The notes: generated by a model not told the origin, from the letters alone. A stretch of DNA of 64,000 nt from Sugiyamaella lignohabitans (GCF_001640025.1 NC_031674.1:4340001-4404000), one strand, 5' to 3'; counted from the stretch's first letter, positions 43,385 through 53,675 are shown. Program-made: numbers and translations.

Positions 43385-44404
43385 ATGCGTAAAGATTTGA
43401 AGCTTATGCTGATAGTGAATGGCCTCATTGTGCTCTTTCTTATCACTCAGGTCTTTGATTTGATGACGCTATTGATTGATGATTCATTCAAGGACGCGAT
43501 CGTAGAGTCCGAGTTGACACCAGTCAAATATACTAAGCAAGCTGATGGAGAGGAGACCCCAGATAGAAAGCTCATAGTGCCAAAAATTATCCATCAGACT
43601 TATAAGAATGAGACCATCCCTGAACCATGGCTCGCACCTCAGAAGTCTGTTAGAGATCTCCATCCAGATTTCGAGTATATCCTATGGACCGATGAGACTG
43701 CTAGAAATTTTATCAAAGAACACTATGACTGGTTTTTGCCAACTTATGATAACTATCCATACCCTATTATGAGAGCAGATGTCATGAGGTATTTTATTCT
43801 TTACCATTACGGTGGTGTCTACATTGATTTAGACAACGGATGCGATTTTAGAATCGATCCTTTATTAGCATTTCCCGCTTGGCTGAGAAAGACTGTACCC
43901 ACTGGAGTGTCCAATGACATCATGGGTGCTGTTCCCAAGCACCCATTTTTCTTGTACGTGATAGACAATCTTCAAAGGTATAACCACAATTGGTTGGTAT
44001 CATACATTACAATCATGTATTCCACTGGGCCCTTGATGCTGTCTGTCGTATGGAAGCGATACAAGAGATGGGGTGTTCCTAATGGTGGTCAAGTAAGAAT
44101 TTTGGTGCCTCCAGACCACAAGACTCATATGACATATTTCTTCTTTACCGCCCAAGGTTCCAGTTGGCATTTGGGCGATGCTAAGTTTATCATGTCCATG
44201 GGTAAACATTGGATATTCTACACGTTCCTCGGAACTGCCTTGGTTATTAGCGTGTTCTACCTGCAGTTCAAATTCTATCAATTCCTTTTATCTGGCTCAT
44301 TTACCCGCTTTTACAGGAAGTCTCTCAGAAGGCTATTCCCTAACAGCCAATATAAAGATCCTCAGGAAGATGGCCAGTACGAACTTGTACCTGGCGAAGT
44401 GTAG
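43385..44404 (+). CDS. Mannosylinositol-phosphorylceramide synthase catalytic subunit (GT32; Sur1/Csh1 type)
   Basis: The protein has 339 aa. An N-terminal signal-anchor (about 7-31) precedes a Golgi-lumenal GT32 domain: VPKIIHQTYKNETIPEPW, DFEYILWTDETARNFI, RADVMRYFILYHYGG and the nucleotide-sugar/metal DXD motif YIDLDNGCD (Asp148-Asp150). A second TM (about 275-300, FYTFLGTALVISVFYLQF) and a polar tail close the protein, as in Sur1 and Csh1. With Csg2 these enzymes transfer mannose from GDP-mannose to inositol-phosphorylceramide in the Golgi, making MIPC. An Och1/Hoc1-type mannosyltransferase is less likely because of the C-terminal TM and the MRADVMRYF/STGP context. Confidence 0.93.
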   Translation: MRKDLKLMLIVNGLIVLFLITQVFDLMTLLIDDSFKDAIVESELTPVKYTKQADGEETPDRKLIVPKIIHQTYKNETIPEPWLAPQKSVRDLHPDFEYILWTDETARNFIKEHYDWFLPTYDNYPYPIMRADVMRYFILYHYGGVYIDLDNGCDFRIDPLLAFPAWLRKTVPTGVSNDIMGAVPKHPFFLYVIDNLQRYNHNWLVSYITIMYSTGPLMLSVVWKRYKRWGVPNGGQVRILVPPDHKTHMTYFFFTAQGSSWHLGDAKFIMSMGKHWIFYTFLGTALVISVFYLQFKFYQFLLSGSFTRFYRKSLRRLFPNSQYKDPQEDGQYELVPGEV

Positions 44405-44733
44405 ATGGGCGATAAGCCCTTGCAGTTATGTGGTTATTGACTACATATTTATGCCCCTTATTTGATGACATGACACTTTATGACTATACATTAGAATGAA
44501 CTTATAAACACTGTACACTAAGCAGTAATTGCACTCAAATGTTTGGATAGAGAGGCTCAGCCTATTCTTTACATACCTTTCGATAAGGCGCCGCCATGTG
44601 ACTTATCTTACTGCAGAAATCAAAACCTAAAATCACGTGATGTTGGCGAAAATATGTCACTTAAAGATTAGGAGTCGATTGATCGATTACCCAGCATTGA
44701 TTAATTGAAAAAGTGTCATTTGATAAGATCGAT
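44405..44733. other. Short intergenic: MES1 promoter
   Basis: This 329 bp carries two Cbf1-type sites (44595-44602 and 44633-44640) and no ORF or RNA gene. Confidence 0.6.
44633..44640. promoter_or_regulatory. Cbf1-type palindrome TCACGTGA upstream of MES1
   Basis: The palindrome ATCACGTGAT (44632-44641) lies 93 bp before the MES1 ATG, with a second RTCACRTG match (GTCACATG on the minus strand) at 44595-44602. In yeast Cbf1 controls methionine-pathway genes, which suits a methionyl-tRNA synthetase; the link here is inferred. Confidence 0.55.
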
Positions 44734-47070
44734 ATGCCTTTGGAATTGTTGGTCCCAAAGCCAACCTCCGTCTTACAAGTTTCTCAGAATGCCAAAGTGA
44801 TTGTGGCTTCCGCTGTCTATGGCTCTGATGTGAAGGTCGTTGTTGGTGATGCTTCATCATCAATTTTACTCAAGATTGACTCAGATCACTCCCTTTTCGA
44901 ACCGAATGCAATCGTTGAGTATCTTAGCAAAGCTAAGCTAACTTCTCATGACTGGGACCTGATTAGCATCGAGGAAACTAAATTATACAACTTGTTGAAG
45001 CAAGGGGAAGCCAAGAAGCTCGATCAAAATATTAGCCAGCTCCTATCCGAGCTACTGGATAAGGTCGGTTTGAAGGCACCGTTGTCTGCTGGAGCTGTTA
45101 TTGTTTTTGGAGCTTTATATGGTCTGGTAGCTACTAATGGTAAGGGTGCCCTATCTCAAGATCTTCAGTTGACACTTTGGTATCAAAAGTTTAGTGGGGA
45201 ATCTAGAGTGAAATCCGGCTTGAAGGAGACTGATGCATTCGTCATTGTTGCCGCTGCTGCTTCGACTGCTTCTAAAGCTACACCAGCTGTTTCTACTACC
45301 CCTCTCCCAGAGCGAACTGGAGAAAAGAAGATCGCTTCTGGTCTTCAAATGAACATCCCTAGTGGCCCGATCCTTCCCAAGGATGGTCAAAGGAACATTC
45401 TCATTACCTCCGCACTACCCTATGTTAACAATGTTCCTCATCTTGGTAACATTGTAGGCAGTGTTTTGTCGGCCGATATTTTTGCCCGTTATTGTAAGGC
45501 ACGTAACTACAACACTCTTTTTATTTGTGGTACTGATGAGTATGGTACTGCTACCGAAACTAAAGCAATTGAAGAAAATGTGACTCCACGTGAATTATGT
45601 GATAAATTCCATGCTATTCATAGAGATGTCTATAAATGGTTTCAGATTGGCTTTGACCACTTTGGCCGCACTTCCACTCCTCAACAAACTGAGATCACTC
45701 AGGACATCTTCCTTAAGTTGAACAAGAATGATTTTCTTGAAGCTCAGACAATGGAGCAGTTGTACTGTACTCAACACAATGGTTATCTTGCCGACAGATT
45801 TGTAGAAGGTACCTGTCCTAAGTGTGGTTACGAAGATGCTAGAGGTGACCAATGTGACAATTGTGGTAATTTATTAAATCCGTTTGAGCTTATCAACCCA
45901 AGATGTAAACTAGACAATAGCACTCCTGTCAAGCGCGATACCAAGCACATTTTCCTCCGTTTGGACAAACTTCAGCCAGAAATCGAAACTTTCAATGATA
46001 GGGCCCAAGTGGAAGGCAAGTGGTCGAAGAACGGCAAAACTATCACTCATAATTGGCTTAAAGAGGGGCTTCGTCCTAGAGCTATCACCCGTGATCTTAA
46101 ATGGGGTGTTCCCGTTCCATTGGAGGAGTTCAAGGACAAGGTCATGTATGTTTGGTTTGATGCATGCATTGGTTATGTTAGTATTACTGCTTGCTATACC
46201 GAAGAATGGCAAAAGTGGTGGAAGAATCCTGAAAACGTGAAGCTGTATCAGTTCATGGGTAAAGATAATGTTCCTTTCCACAGTGTTATTTTCCCAGGTT
46301 CTCAAATTGGTACTGGAGAGAAGTGGACACAACTCCACCATCTAAATACTGCAGAATATTTGCAGTACGAGGGAGGCAAATTCTCAAAATCAAGAAACAT
46401 TGGTGTTTTTGGAAATAATGCTCAAGAAATTGGAATTAGCCCTTCGGTCTGGAGATACTATCTTTCTCTTGCTCGACCTGAGAGTTCTGATACCCAGTTT
46501 TCTTGGCAGGAATTTGTCTCTAGAAATAACAGTGAACTGCTGGCTAATTTGGGTAACTTCGTCAATCGTTTGATCAAGTTTGTCAATGCCAGATACAATG
46601 GTGTTATTCCAGACTATTCCGTAGATTCGCTTCCCGAAACGTTCCCTACCTTCAAGGATGATATCAACAAGTACCTCGCCAATTATAATGCAACTCTTGA
46701 AGTAGGTGCTAGTTTGAGACAGGGACTCGAAATCGCTATGCAGGTCTCATCGAGAGGTAATCAATTCCTTCAGGACAACAAGCTTGATAATTCATTGTTT
46801 GCCAACTTTCCTGAGAAGTCAGCTGCTGTTGTAGGTGTCGGCCTGAACTTGATTTACCTTCTCTCTGCTCTTGTCTACCCTTATATGCCAGAAACAAGTC
46901 ACGGCATCATTGAACAATTGGAAGCACCTTTGCGTGTTATCCCTGATGAGTTTGATATGCCTCTGCTTGCTGGCCATAACATCGGCAAGGCAAAATACCT
47001 GTTTAAGAGAATTGATGAGGCTAAGATTGATGAGTGGCGACTCAAGTATGGCGGCGGATCCGGTCAATAA
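44734..47070 (+). CDS. MES1: Cytosolic methionyl-tRNA synthetase
   Basis: The protein has 778 aa from the ATG at 44734 (seven upstream codons begin with GTG). Residues 1-190 form the GST-like extension that in yeast binds Arc1. The class I catalytic core starts with ITSALPYVNNVPHLGNIVG, giving the HIGH-type motif HLGN (His236), and carries a zinc knuckle (CPKCGYEDARGDQCDNCG) and the KMSKS-type motif KFSKS (549-553). WFDACIGYVSI and PFHSVIFPGS are also MetRS-specific. It charges initiator and elongator tRNA-Met in the cytosol. No C-terminal EMAP-like domain is present, as in yeast Mes1 (751 aa). It is convergent with CEF1. Confidence 0.97.
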   Translation: MPLELLVPKPTSVLQVSQNAKVIVASAVYGSDVKVVVGDASSSILLKIDSDHSLFEPNAIVEYLSKAKLTSHDWDLISIEETKLYNLLKQGEAKKLDQNISQLLSELLDKVGLKAPLSAGAVIVFGALYGLVATNGKGALSQDLQLTLWYQKFSGESRVKSGLKETDAFVIVAAAASTASKATPAVSTTPLPERTGEKKIASGLQMNIPSGPILPKDGQRNILITSALPYVNNVPHLGNIVGSVLSADIFARYCKARNYNTLFICGTDEYGTATETKAIEENVTPRELCDKFHAIHRDVYKWFQIGFDHFGRTSTPQQTEITQDIFLKLNKNDFLEAQTMEQLYCTQHNGYLADRFVEGTCPKCGYEDARGDQCDNCGNLLNPFELINPRCKLDNSTPVKRDTKHIFLRLDKLQPEIETFNDRAQVEGKWSKNGKTITHNWLKEGLRPRAITRDLKWGVPVPLEEFKDKVMYVWFDACIGYVSITACYTEEWQKWWKNPENVKLYQFMGKDNVPFHSVIFPGSQIGTGEKWTQLHHLNTAEYLQYEGGKFSKSRNIGVFGNNAQEIGISPSVWRYYLSLARPESSDTQFSWQEFVSRNNSELLANLGNFVNRLIKFVNARYNGVIPDYSVDSLPETFPTFKDDINKYLANYNATLEVGASLRQGLEIAMQVSSRGNQFLQDNKLDNSLFANFPEKSAAVVGVGLNLIYLLSALVYPYMPETSHGIIEQLEAPLRVIPDEFDMPLLAGHNIGKAKYLFKRIDEAKIDEWRLKYGGGSGQ

Positions 47071-47213
47071 ATTATACGCTTGAAAATAGACTTAAATAGA
47101 CTCTCTTAGATTTTGTCTGTTGTAATTTTGTTTGTTTCATATAAATAAATACATAATCTGAGTCGAAACCTCGCTGGGGCCTACTACAAGCAAATTACAT
47201 GTTAATAAATAGT

Positions 47214-49370
47214 TTACAAAAGAAGCTCATTTCGCACATCTACAAGATATCTGTATTTCGCTTGGGCAGCTCGTTCAGCGTCAGTAAGGAAATTGACTTC
47301 TTCTTGCAATGTTGCAATTCTGTTGCTGGCCCCAATTGCCTCCATATCCCGGAGAGTAGCAAATGTTGCACTTTCTACCGCCGCTGATATCAACGCTTCC
47401 TGAGCCTCTGTACATTTAACTTTGAGCAGGGATTGTCGTTTGATGTATCCACCTAGCACTATCGCTAATTTTTGTTCCTGTTTGTTAAGTTTTTCAGCCA
47501 GTTTAGACAATGAATCCGTCACAGTTGATTTGCCCAAATCCAATTCGCAAGGATCTTCGGCAACGTTGACAAAACTCTTGGATCCAGACTTTTCAGCCTC
47601 CTTTAAGAAGAGCGCTTCGATGCTATCTTTCAAGTCATCATCAATATCCTCCAATATGGGCCCAGAAATCACCCTGTTCTCAGAAGGATATTTCGTGTTA
47701 TCAGATCTCAATAACTGAACTGCTTCATCTAGTATAATTTTGAGGTTTGCACCATATTCCGTGGGTCCAGAAGGCGAGAGTGTCTGAGGAATCACCGCAG
47801 GTCGTGGAAGGTCCTTCTGAATGCTCTTTGACCTTCTATTTAGTTGACGCTGATATTCTGCCTCTCTTTCTGCTGCAATTCGCTTATCTCTTTCATTGGC
47901 ATCCTCTGCTATCTCTGGAGCCTCATCTTCAATCGCCAGATCATCCTGCTTGGGTAGAACAATCTCAAAATCATTTTTTGGCTTGGGTAACGAAAGAAAC
48001 TTTCTACGAATGACATCTCTTGGCGTTGCTTCTACGCCAATATCGTTGACCCCGAAGAAGTCTCTTCTTGGGGTCTGTGAAAGCAACACATTGGGAGTTT
48101 GGTAGGTCTTTGAAGGAGGCAATGCTGTTTCGATTGGTTTTGATTGACCATTTAAAGGTACATTCACTTCGCCTAACAAAGAAGACTGTTGTTTTGTAAG
48201 GTTTATGAGTTCTTTACTCGCCAGTTGAACACTGCTCTCGCCGGATGCCACACTAGGAGTCCTCAAGGGTAAGGCAGTGTTTTCGGCTGCCGAGTAATCT
48301 CCAATTAGTCCACTATCACCGTCTTCTGTATCGTTATAGTTTTTCATTTCATCACCCCTACGTGTGTGCTTGATAATTTGCTCGAGTTCATTGACGCCAA
48401 CCTGTGGTTGTGGAAGCATTAATTTCCTTCTCTTCGCAACTTGATCAGCTTGACTAAGCTGGTGAAGTTTTTCTGCCCTTGCAGCTGCCGCTTGGGCTTC
48501 AGATGCTTCATTTCGTTCTCTCTTTTTGTCATTTCTTTCTTTCTTCTCTTTATCGTCTCGTCCTGATTGAGGGACGCCTTTAGATGCAATTAGGCGGTCA
48601 TACTGCTCTTTCTGTCGTTCGTTTTCTGCTTTTTCTTCCGAGGTATCATAAAAACCTATAGCTGGTTTGTGCTCGAAAGGAACATCAGCATTGTAATCAA
48701 TAGAGAAAGCGGTGCTTTTGTTCTTAGGGCGAGTATTGATTTTTGTCACAATCCCTGCCTGCTTCAACTGCCGCCTTTTCTGCAGAAATGCTAGTCTTTT
48801 ACTTTCATTCAAAAGCCTTTCGCGATCTTTTCGTTTTGCTTTCTTTCCTTGTGTATTGGCTAAACGTGCTCGAGCTTCAGCCAACATCTCTTTCTCGTCT
48901 TCGTCCATATCCACTTCATCTGGTCTTGCAGGTTTTGACTCCGGAGTTGGATCAATATCTCCGGGTCTGAATTTACGAACGCTATCAACAGAAGGACCCG
49001 CCACATCAACGCCCGTTAAATTCAGATCCGAGCTGGATTCACCCCGTTCAGCGTCATCAAGTAATTTCTGATATCTCTCGATGCATTGAGTAGCAGTTCT
49101 ACCGACTATAGGGGCTATACTCCGCCATTGAGTCGGCATAATCTTAGCTAAATGCAATAATTTTTCATCCTCCTCTTGCGACCATTCTATCTTCTTTACA
49201 GACGGGTCTAGCCATTCTGACCATCTCGCTTTGGCCTGTTTTGCCGTTTTCCTTACTAACAATGATGAGACCCTCGCCCATTGATTGAGTCCATACTTGG
49301 AGATTGCAGCACGGAGTATTTCATCCTCCACGTTTGTCCATACACCTCCTTTTACATATGTCGGAGCCAT
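47214..49370 (-). CDS. CEF1: Pre-mRNA splicing factor Cef1/Cdc5 (Prp19 complex)
   Basis: The protein has 718 aa from the ATG at 49370 (MAPTYVKGGVWTNVEDEILR); a 37-codon upstream stretch is not conserved. Two Myb repeats (about 6-56 and 58-107) are almost identical to those of human CDC5L: WARVSSLLVRKTAKQAKARW, EWLDPSVKKIEWSQEEDEKL and TQWRSIAPIVGRTATQCIER. The following DIDPTPESKPARPDEVDMDE and ARLANTQGKKAKRKDRERLL are also CDC5-specific. The C-terminal region is coiled coil. Cef1 is a core subunit of the NineTeen complex that stabilises the catalytic spliceosome; it is essential in yeast. The sequence is closer to the CDC5L type than the shorter S. cerevisiae Cef1 (590 aa). Confidence 0.96.
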   Translation of the reverse strand: MAPTYVKGGVWTNVEDEILRAAISKYGLNQWARVSSLLVRKTAKQAKARWSEWLDPSVKKIEWSQEEDEKLLHLAKIMPTQWRSIAPIVGRTATQCIERYQKLLDDAERGESSSDLNLTGVDVAGPSVDSVRKFRPGDIDPTPESKPARPDEVDMDEDEKEMLAEARARLANTQGKKAKRKDRERLLNESKRLAFLQKRRQLKQAGIVTKINTRPKNKSTAFSIDYNADVPFEHKPAIGFYDTSEEKAENERQKEQYDRLIASKGVPQSGRDDKEKKERNDKKRERNEASEAQAAAARAEKLHQLSQADQVAKRRKLMLPQPQVGVNELEQIIKHTRRGDEMKNYNDTEDGDSGLIGDYSAAENTALPLRTPSVASGESSVQLASKELINLTKQQSSLLGEVNVPLNGQSKPIETALPPSKTYQTPNVLLSQTPRRDFFGVNDIGVEATPRDVIRRKFLSLPKPKNDFEIVLPKQDDLAIEDEAPEIAEDANERDKRIAAEREAEYQRQLNRRSKSIQKDLPRPAVIPQTLSPSGPTEYGANLKIILDEAVQLLRSDNTKYPSENRVISGPILEDIDDDLKDSIEALFLKEAEKSGSKSFVNVAEDPCELDLGKSTVTDSLSKLAEKLNKQEQKLAIVLGGYIKRQSLLKVKCTEAQEALISAAVESATFATLRDMEAIGASNRIATLQEEVNFLTDAERAAQAKYRYLVDVRNELLL

Positions 49371-50864
49371 TATATTTACGAACTCTACTGGTAAATTTAA
49401 AATTGGAAGTGTATTCTCAAAATATGGTGAACATGCGTATTGATTTACACATAACAGAATACATTCTAATATCCGCTTCACATAATACTCTCAGAAAGTG
49501 AGGGCAGTCAAGTATTTGTTGATAGGCGATACTAGAGAGCAAAGTCATAACAGTATAAATTGACAATATCTTCCTGGTGGCGCAACATTATAGACAAAAT
49601 CGTCTTTCTTTTAGTTTATTTATCTATAATGATTTGTCTTTCATATGATCGATAAACGACAATTATGTAGCCAGTAGTCTCAAGAAGGAACACACACTCT
49701 TGTTTTCACACAATCCTGCTAGCATAGGTATACAATTTAGCAGGGAATTTGTTGAATTTGTTGTTAAATCAGTGGCTTGTACGATGGATTCTATGCTCTC
49801 AAATGGATAATAGGACAGTTTCTAGTTATGCAGGTTCTCGCATTTTGATTTGCACCCTGCATAAAATCTAATGCATGGTCATCAGCAACTTTTATATAAA
49901 ACTCGGGAATTTTGGTTTAGCAAACAACTTCTCTTCTTTTCTCCGACTGGGACTTTCAAAAAAACCTTTATTTGTGTCTGATTAGCATCCTAAAGGTTAC
50001 CGAAGCCCTCTTCCTGTTTAATCTTTAGGAGAAATCCGACGTTCAAAACTTTAATCCCCCCACATACCAGCTGAACTGATACGGAAGTGGTAGCGTCTAT
50101 AGCCGATTCGGTTCGGCTGGTTAATTGGGAGGAGATTGGGAAAGCCGCTTCTCTCCCCGTGCAGACCAACATATGCCTACCGCACAAAGAGCAAAAGCTA
50201 CGGAGCGCCGCCACAGCTGCACGGCAGCCCCAGCCCGTCCCCAGCCTGCTGCTCGTCCACAAAGCCGGCTTCAAACGCGCCAACCATTGTCCAACAATAC
50301 AGTATTCTATTGGTAACTGCAGGATAGTGCATGGTATGGTATACCTTCAGTGGATGACCAGCTTCTTAGACGTAAATCTTCATCTCATCACATACGCAGT
50401 TTGCCAACAACTCAAACAAACAAACAAATTAGCAAACCGAAGAATTTGATTGGCTAGATGTAAATAGGCCTGATACTTTTAAACATTTGTGAGGATTGTA
50501 TCAGATTCTAATTTGTTGTTTGTTTGTGTTGTAGTTGTTACGGTGGTTGTTCTGTGGCAGACCTACCGCGTTCGTATGGAAAATTTCTAAAGTGAGTTAA
50601 GAGGTTGGTATGTCTGTGTAATCCTTTAAATGCGATGCCTCGGCCATATTATTTGACCTTGGTTATAGATTGTTCATATTTTGCTATTTTCTAGGATCTC
50701 GTAGAGGGACATCTTAGATTGTGGTCGGATGTTATGTCTAGAATGGCCCTCGTCTGAAATGGTCGTGTTATTGATACGAGGGCCAATGAATTATGTTGTG
50801 GGTGGGTGGGTCGGCGGGTGGTGGTCCGGAATCTGGAATTTGTGAGGTATAAGTTTCTAACTAT
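49371..50864. other. Divergent intergenic region between CEF1 and the kinase gene (1.5 kb)
   Basis: It contains an unusually GC-rich block (about 50100-50300) with overlapping open frames on both strands but no recognisable protein. A CTAAC branch-like signal at 50857-50861 lies next to the kinase ATG. There is no RNA gene that I recognise. Confidence 0.55.
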
Positions 50865-53507
50865 ATGAGCAGTTCAGCCATGGGTCCCAGTTCATCCAGC
50901 GGTTTTAACCAAGGACCATCCAGTGGTTCTAGCAATGGCGGTGGTTCGGATTCATTGATGGCAAAGGTTTCACAGAAATTGGGTGACCTGTCACTTAAAA
51001 AAAATCGATTACTAGGTGATGGACTTTACGAGAGATATTCTTTACCCGCATCAAGAACCCATTCTCATGAGACTACCCATCTGGCAACACCTCCAGCTAG
51101 TCTAGCTACGACGGGTTATTCAAGTACTGCGCAAAGTAATCTGGCCAGCGGAGGTGCAACTGCAGGTGCTGTGCCGGGTTCACCATCATCTACTGGAAAA
51201 TCTTTCTTGATTTCGTCATCACCAGTAAGAAAGTCACCATTGGCCTCCCCAAGTATGCTACCCCAATACGACCGATTGCCAACAGTTAGCACTGGCAGCT
51301 CACTGACATCAGGTGCAGCCAAAAATAAGGACACAACTCAATTGCCAGGAAGTCAGCCAACTCAAGCTGACTCGTCACAGCAATCGGGTCAAGCGCTAAC
51401 TGAACCAGCTGCCAAACCACCGACCAAAACCAGACCCAGTGCGTCTTTCTTAACATCAGTCGGCAGCGTTAATTCCGGGAACGGCAGCGGCGGACAAGGG
51501 GATTTGTCAAATACTACCAGCAGGAGTAGCGATGCTGGGTCCGAGTCTGTCTCACATTCAGCTTCGCCGTCACCCATAAGTACAACTTTTGGCAGCAACC
51601 CGGCAAATGCCACTGCTGCTAGCCCATCGCATAAGGCTAAGTTTGATCTGTCTACTGATATTTCAAGGGAGTCATCTAATGACGATTCCTCTCCCAGTCT
51701 TAGTGCTTTCCCATCTCCAGATAGGGATGACCCGTATGCTCGTAGTAAGAGACCGCCGCAGGTTGTAAATCCAAAGCAAATTGCCCCTCGATTTGTATTT
51801 TCCAAAAAGAAGGGTCATAAATCGAATAGTTCTTTGAAGTCTCTTGGAGGGGGAAGTTCGGGTAGTCCTGCTAGTGGGGGTCATCATTCCAGTTCAATCA
51901 GAACTGTCATTGGCCATACAATTAGCCACAATAGCTCCACAGGAGGCAACGGTAGTGGGGATGAATCTGGTGGTCTCCATAAATCTCATGGTTCTATGCT
52001 GGAGCTTAAACGATTTTTTAAGCCTAGTAGAAAACACAAGTCATCAAGTAAGTCCGGTTCTTCTTTAAAGAGTGGGAGTACTAGTAGTTCTCTTCGACAC
52101 AATGACTCATCAGCCACACTTGATAAAACTATCCCTTTTATGGAGGAAGGATTTAAGAAATATGGTAAATTGGGTAGGGTACTTGGGTCTGGAGCCGGCG
52201 GTTCAGTCAGATTAATGAAGAGATCCTCTGATGGAACAGTATTTGCAGTGAAGGAGTTCCGATTGCGTCATGCGAATGAAACTGAAAGGGAATACTCCAA
52301 GAAGGTCACTGCTGAGTTTTGCATTGGTTCCACTCTTCACCATCCAAACGTCATTGAAACTTTGGATATAATTCATGAAGAAGGGCGTTATTACGAGGTG
52401 ATGGAATATTGCCCTTATGACTTTTTCGCTATAGTTATGTCCGGCAAGATGTCCACAAACGAAATTGGCTGTTGCTTCAAACAAATTCTTAGCGGTGTTC
52501 AGTATCTCCACGAGATGGGTTTGGCGCACCGCGATTTGAAACTTGATAATTGCGTTGTTACTGAGAGTGGTCTGGTAAAGCTGATTGATTTTGGTAGTTC
52601 AAGTGTGTTTAGATATCCTTTTGAGGCAGATATTGTTCTTGCTCATGGCGTAGTGGGATCTGATCCTTATTTGGCACCTGAAGTACTCTCTAGGAAAGAT
52701 TATGACCCACGGCCAGCGGATATCTGGTCATGCGCGATTATATTTTGTTGTATGACTCTTCGTAGATTCCCATGGAAGGCCCCCCATCACAATGATAACT
52801 CGTATAGACTGTTTTCATCTAAACCAGACGGGCCGGTTGGGCCAAATGGTGAGCCACTGATTCCTGTTGAAAACAGAAGGACCCATGCAAGTAGCAGTTC
52901 GAGCAGCACTGGCACAAGCTCAAATAGCCGTCATACTACTAATGCGGCAACTGGCTCCAATAATAATGGTCCAAGTGACACCATTACAAGTTCTAGTTCC
53001 AGTTCTGGGGTTGGAGCTGGTCAGAGTACGGCAAAGACCGCACCTCATGGTGCTGGAAGTGCATCTCATGGTCCTGTTATCACCTCACCGTCCACAAATG
53101 CATCTAATGCTACCAGTGGTATTGTCGATATCTTAAATGCCAACACACAGCCACAACAGTCTGTAGTCGGTAACGCAGTTGCATCTGGGGATCATCTTCC
53201 TAAGAGGACAACGCCATCTCGTTCCAATACAGGCTCCTCTTTGGAAGGACCACCCCCACCTCCAGTTATCAAGGGCCCATGGAGATTATTGCGCCTACTT
53301 CATCACGACAGCAGACCTATTATTGGGCATATGCTGAAAATCGACCCCAAGAAGAGAGCTACTCTAGAAGATATCATGGCAGACCCTTGGGTCCAGTCAC
53401 TACAGTATTGTACAATTGGCAAGAATGGTGAATTTATTAAAGCTACTAATCATGAACATACATTTGTTCCACCTGAACAAGCTCATCTTGAAGCATACAA
53501 GAAATGA
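50865..53507 (+). CDS. Ser/Thr protein kinase of the fungal NPR/HAL group (HRK1/SAT4 type)
   Basis: The protein has 880 aa from the ATG at 50865. Residues 1-420 are Ser/Gly/Pro-rich and disordered. The kinase domain starts near 428 (KLGRVLGSGAGGSVRLM), with VAIK-type Lys463 (FAVKEF), HRDLKLDN (555-562), DFG (575-577) and APE (LAPEVLS, about 603). Group-specific blocks are KVTAEFCIGSTLHHPNVIET, EVMEYCPYDFFAIVMSGKMS and GVVGSDPYLAPEVL. A low-complexity insert (about 669-800) splits the C-lobe before LLRLLHHDSRPIIGHMLKID. The C-terminal H-E-H-T-F-V-P tail resembles Hrk1. These kinases control plasma-membrane transporters and the H+-ATPase in response to nutrients and cations. The orthologue within the group is uncertain. 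The start may be altered by a leader intron (see findings). Confidence 0.92.
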   Translation: MSSSAMGPSSSSGFNQGPSSGSSNGGGSDSLMAKVSQKLGDLSLKKNRLLGDGLYERYSLPASRTHSHETTHLATPPASLATTGYSSTAQSNLASGGATAGAVPGSPSSTGKSFLISSSPVRKSPLASPSMLPQYDRLPTVSTGSSLTSGAAKNKDTTQLPGSQPTQADSSQQSGQALTEPAAKPPTKTRPSASFLTSVGSVNSGNGSGGQGDLSNTTSRSSDAGSESVSHSASPSPISTTFGSNPANATAASPSHKAKFDLSTDISRESSNDDSSPSLSAFPSPDRDDPYARSKRPPQVVNPKQIAPRFVFSKKKGHKSNSSLKSLGGGSSGSPASGGHHSSSIRTVIGHTISHNSSTGGNGSGDESGGLHKSHGSMLELKRFFKPSRKHKSSSKSGSSLKSGSTSSSLRHNDSSATLDKTIPFMEEGFKKYGKLGRVLGSGAGGSVRLMKRSSDGTVFAVKEFRLRHANETEREYSKKVTAEFCIGSTLHHPNVIETLDIIHEEGRYYEVMEYCPYDFFAIVMSGKMSTNEIGCCFKQILSGVQYLHEMGLAHRDLKLDNCVVTESGLVKLIDFGSSSVFRYPFEADIVLAHGVVGSDPYLAPEVLSRKDYDPRPADIWSCAIIFCCMTLRRFPWKAPHHNDNSYRLFSSKPDGPVGPNGEPLIPVENRRTHASSSSSSTGTSSNSRHTTNAATGSNNNGPSDTITSSSSSSGVGAGQSTAKTAPHGAGSASHGPVITSPSTNASNATSGIVDILNANTQPQQSVVGNAVASGDHLPKRTTPSRSNTGSSLEGPPPPPVIKGPWRLLRLLHHDSRPIIGHMLKIDPKKRATLEDIMADPWVQSLQYCTIGKNGEFIKATNHEHTFVPPEQAHLEAYKK

Positions 53508-53675
53508 AAATCCAATAGTACTTCTATATATATTTATTAAATAGTTTAAATGATTATATTTTAAATGATTATCACTCTATTAGAGGGCTACGCGCAAGAA
53601 ATCGTCAAGTCCTCAGGAACTCAAAAATTAATAGACGAACGACGATACATGTTTTAATGTGAAATTTATACAGTT

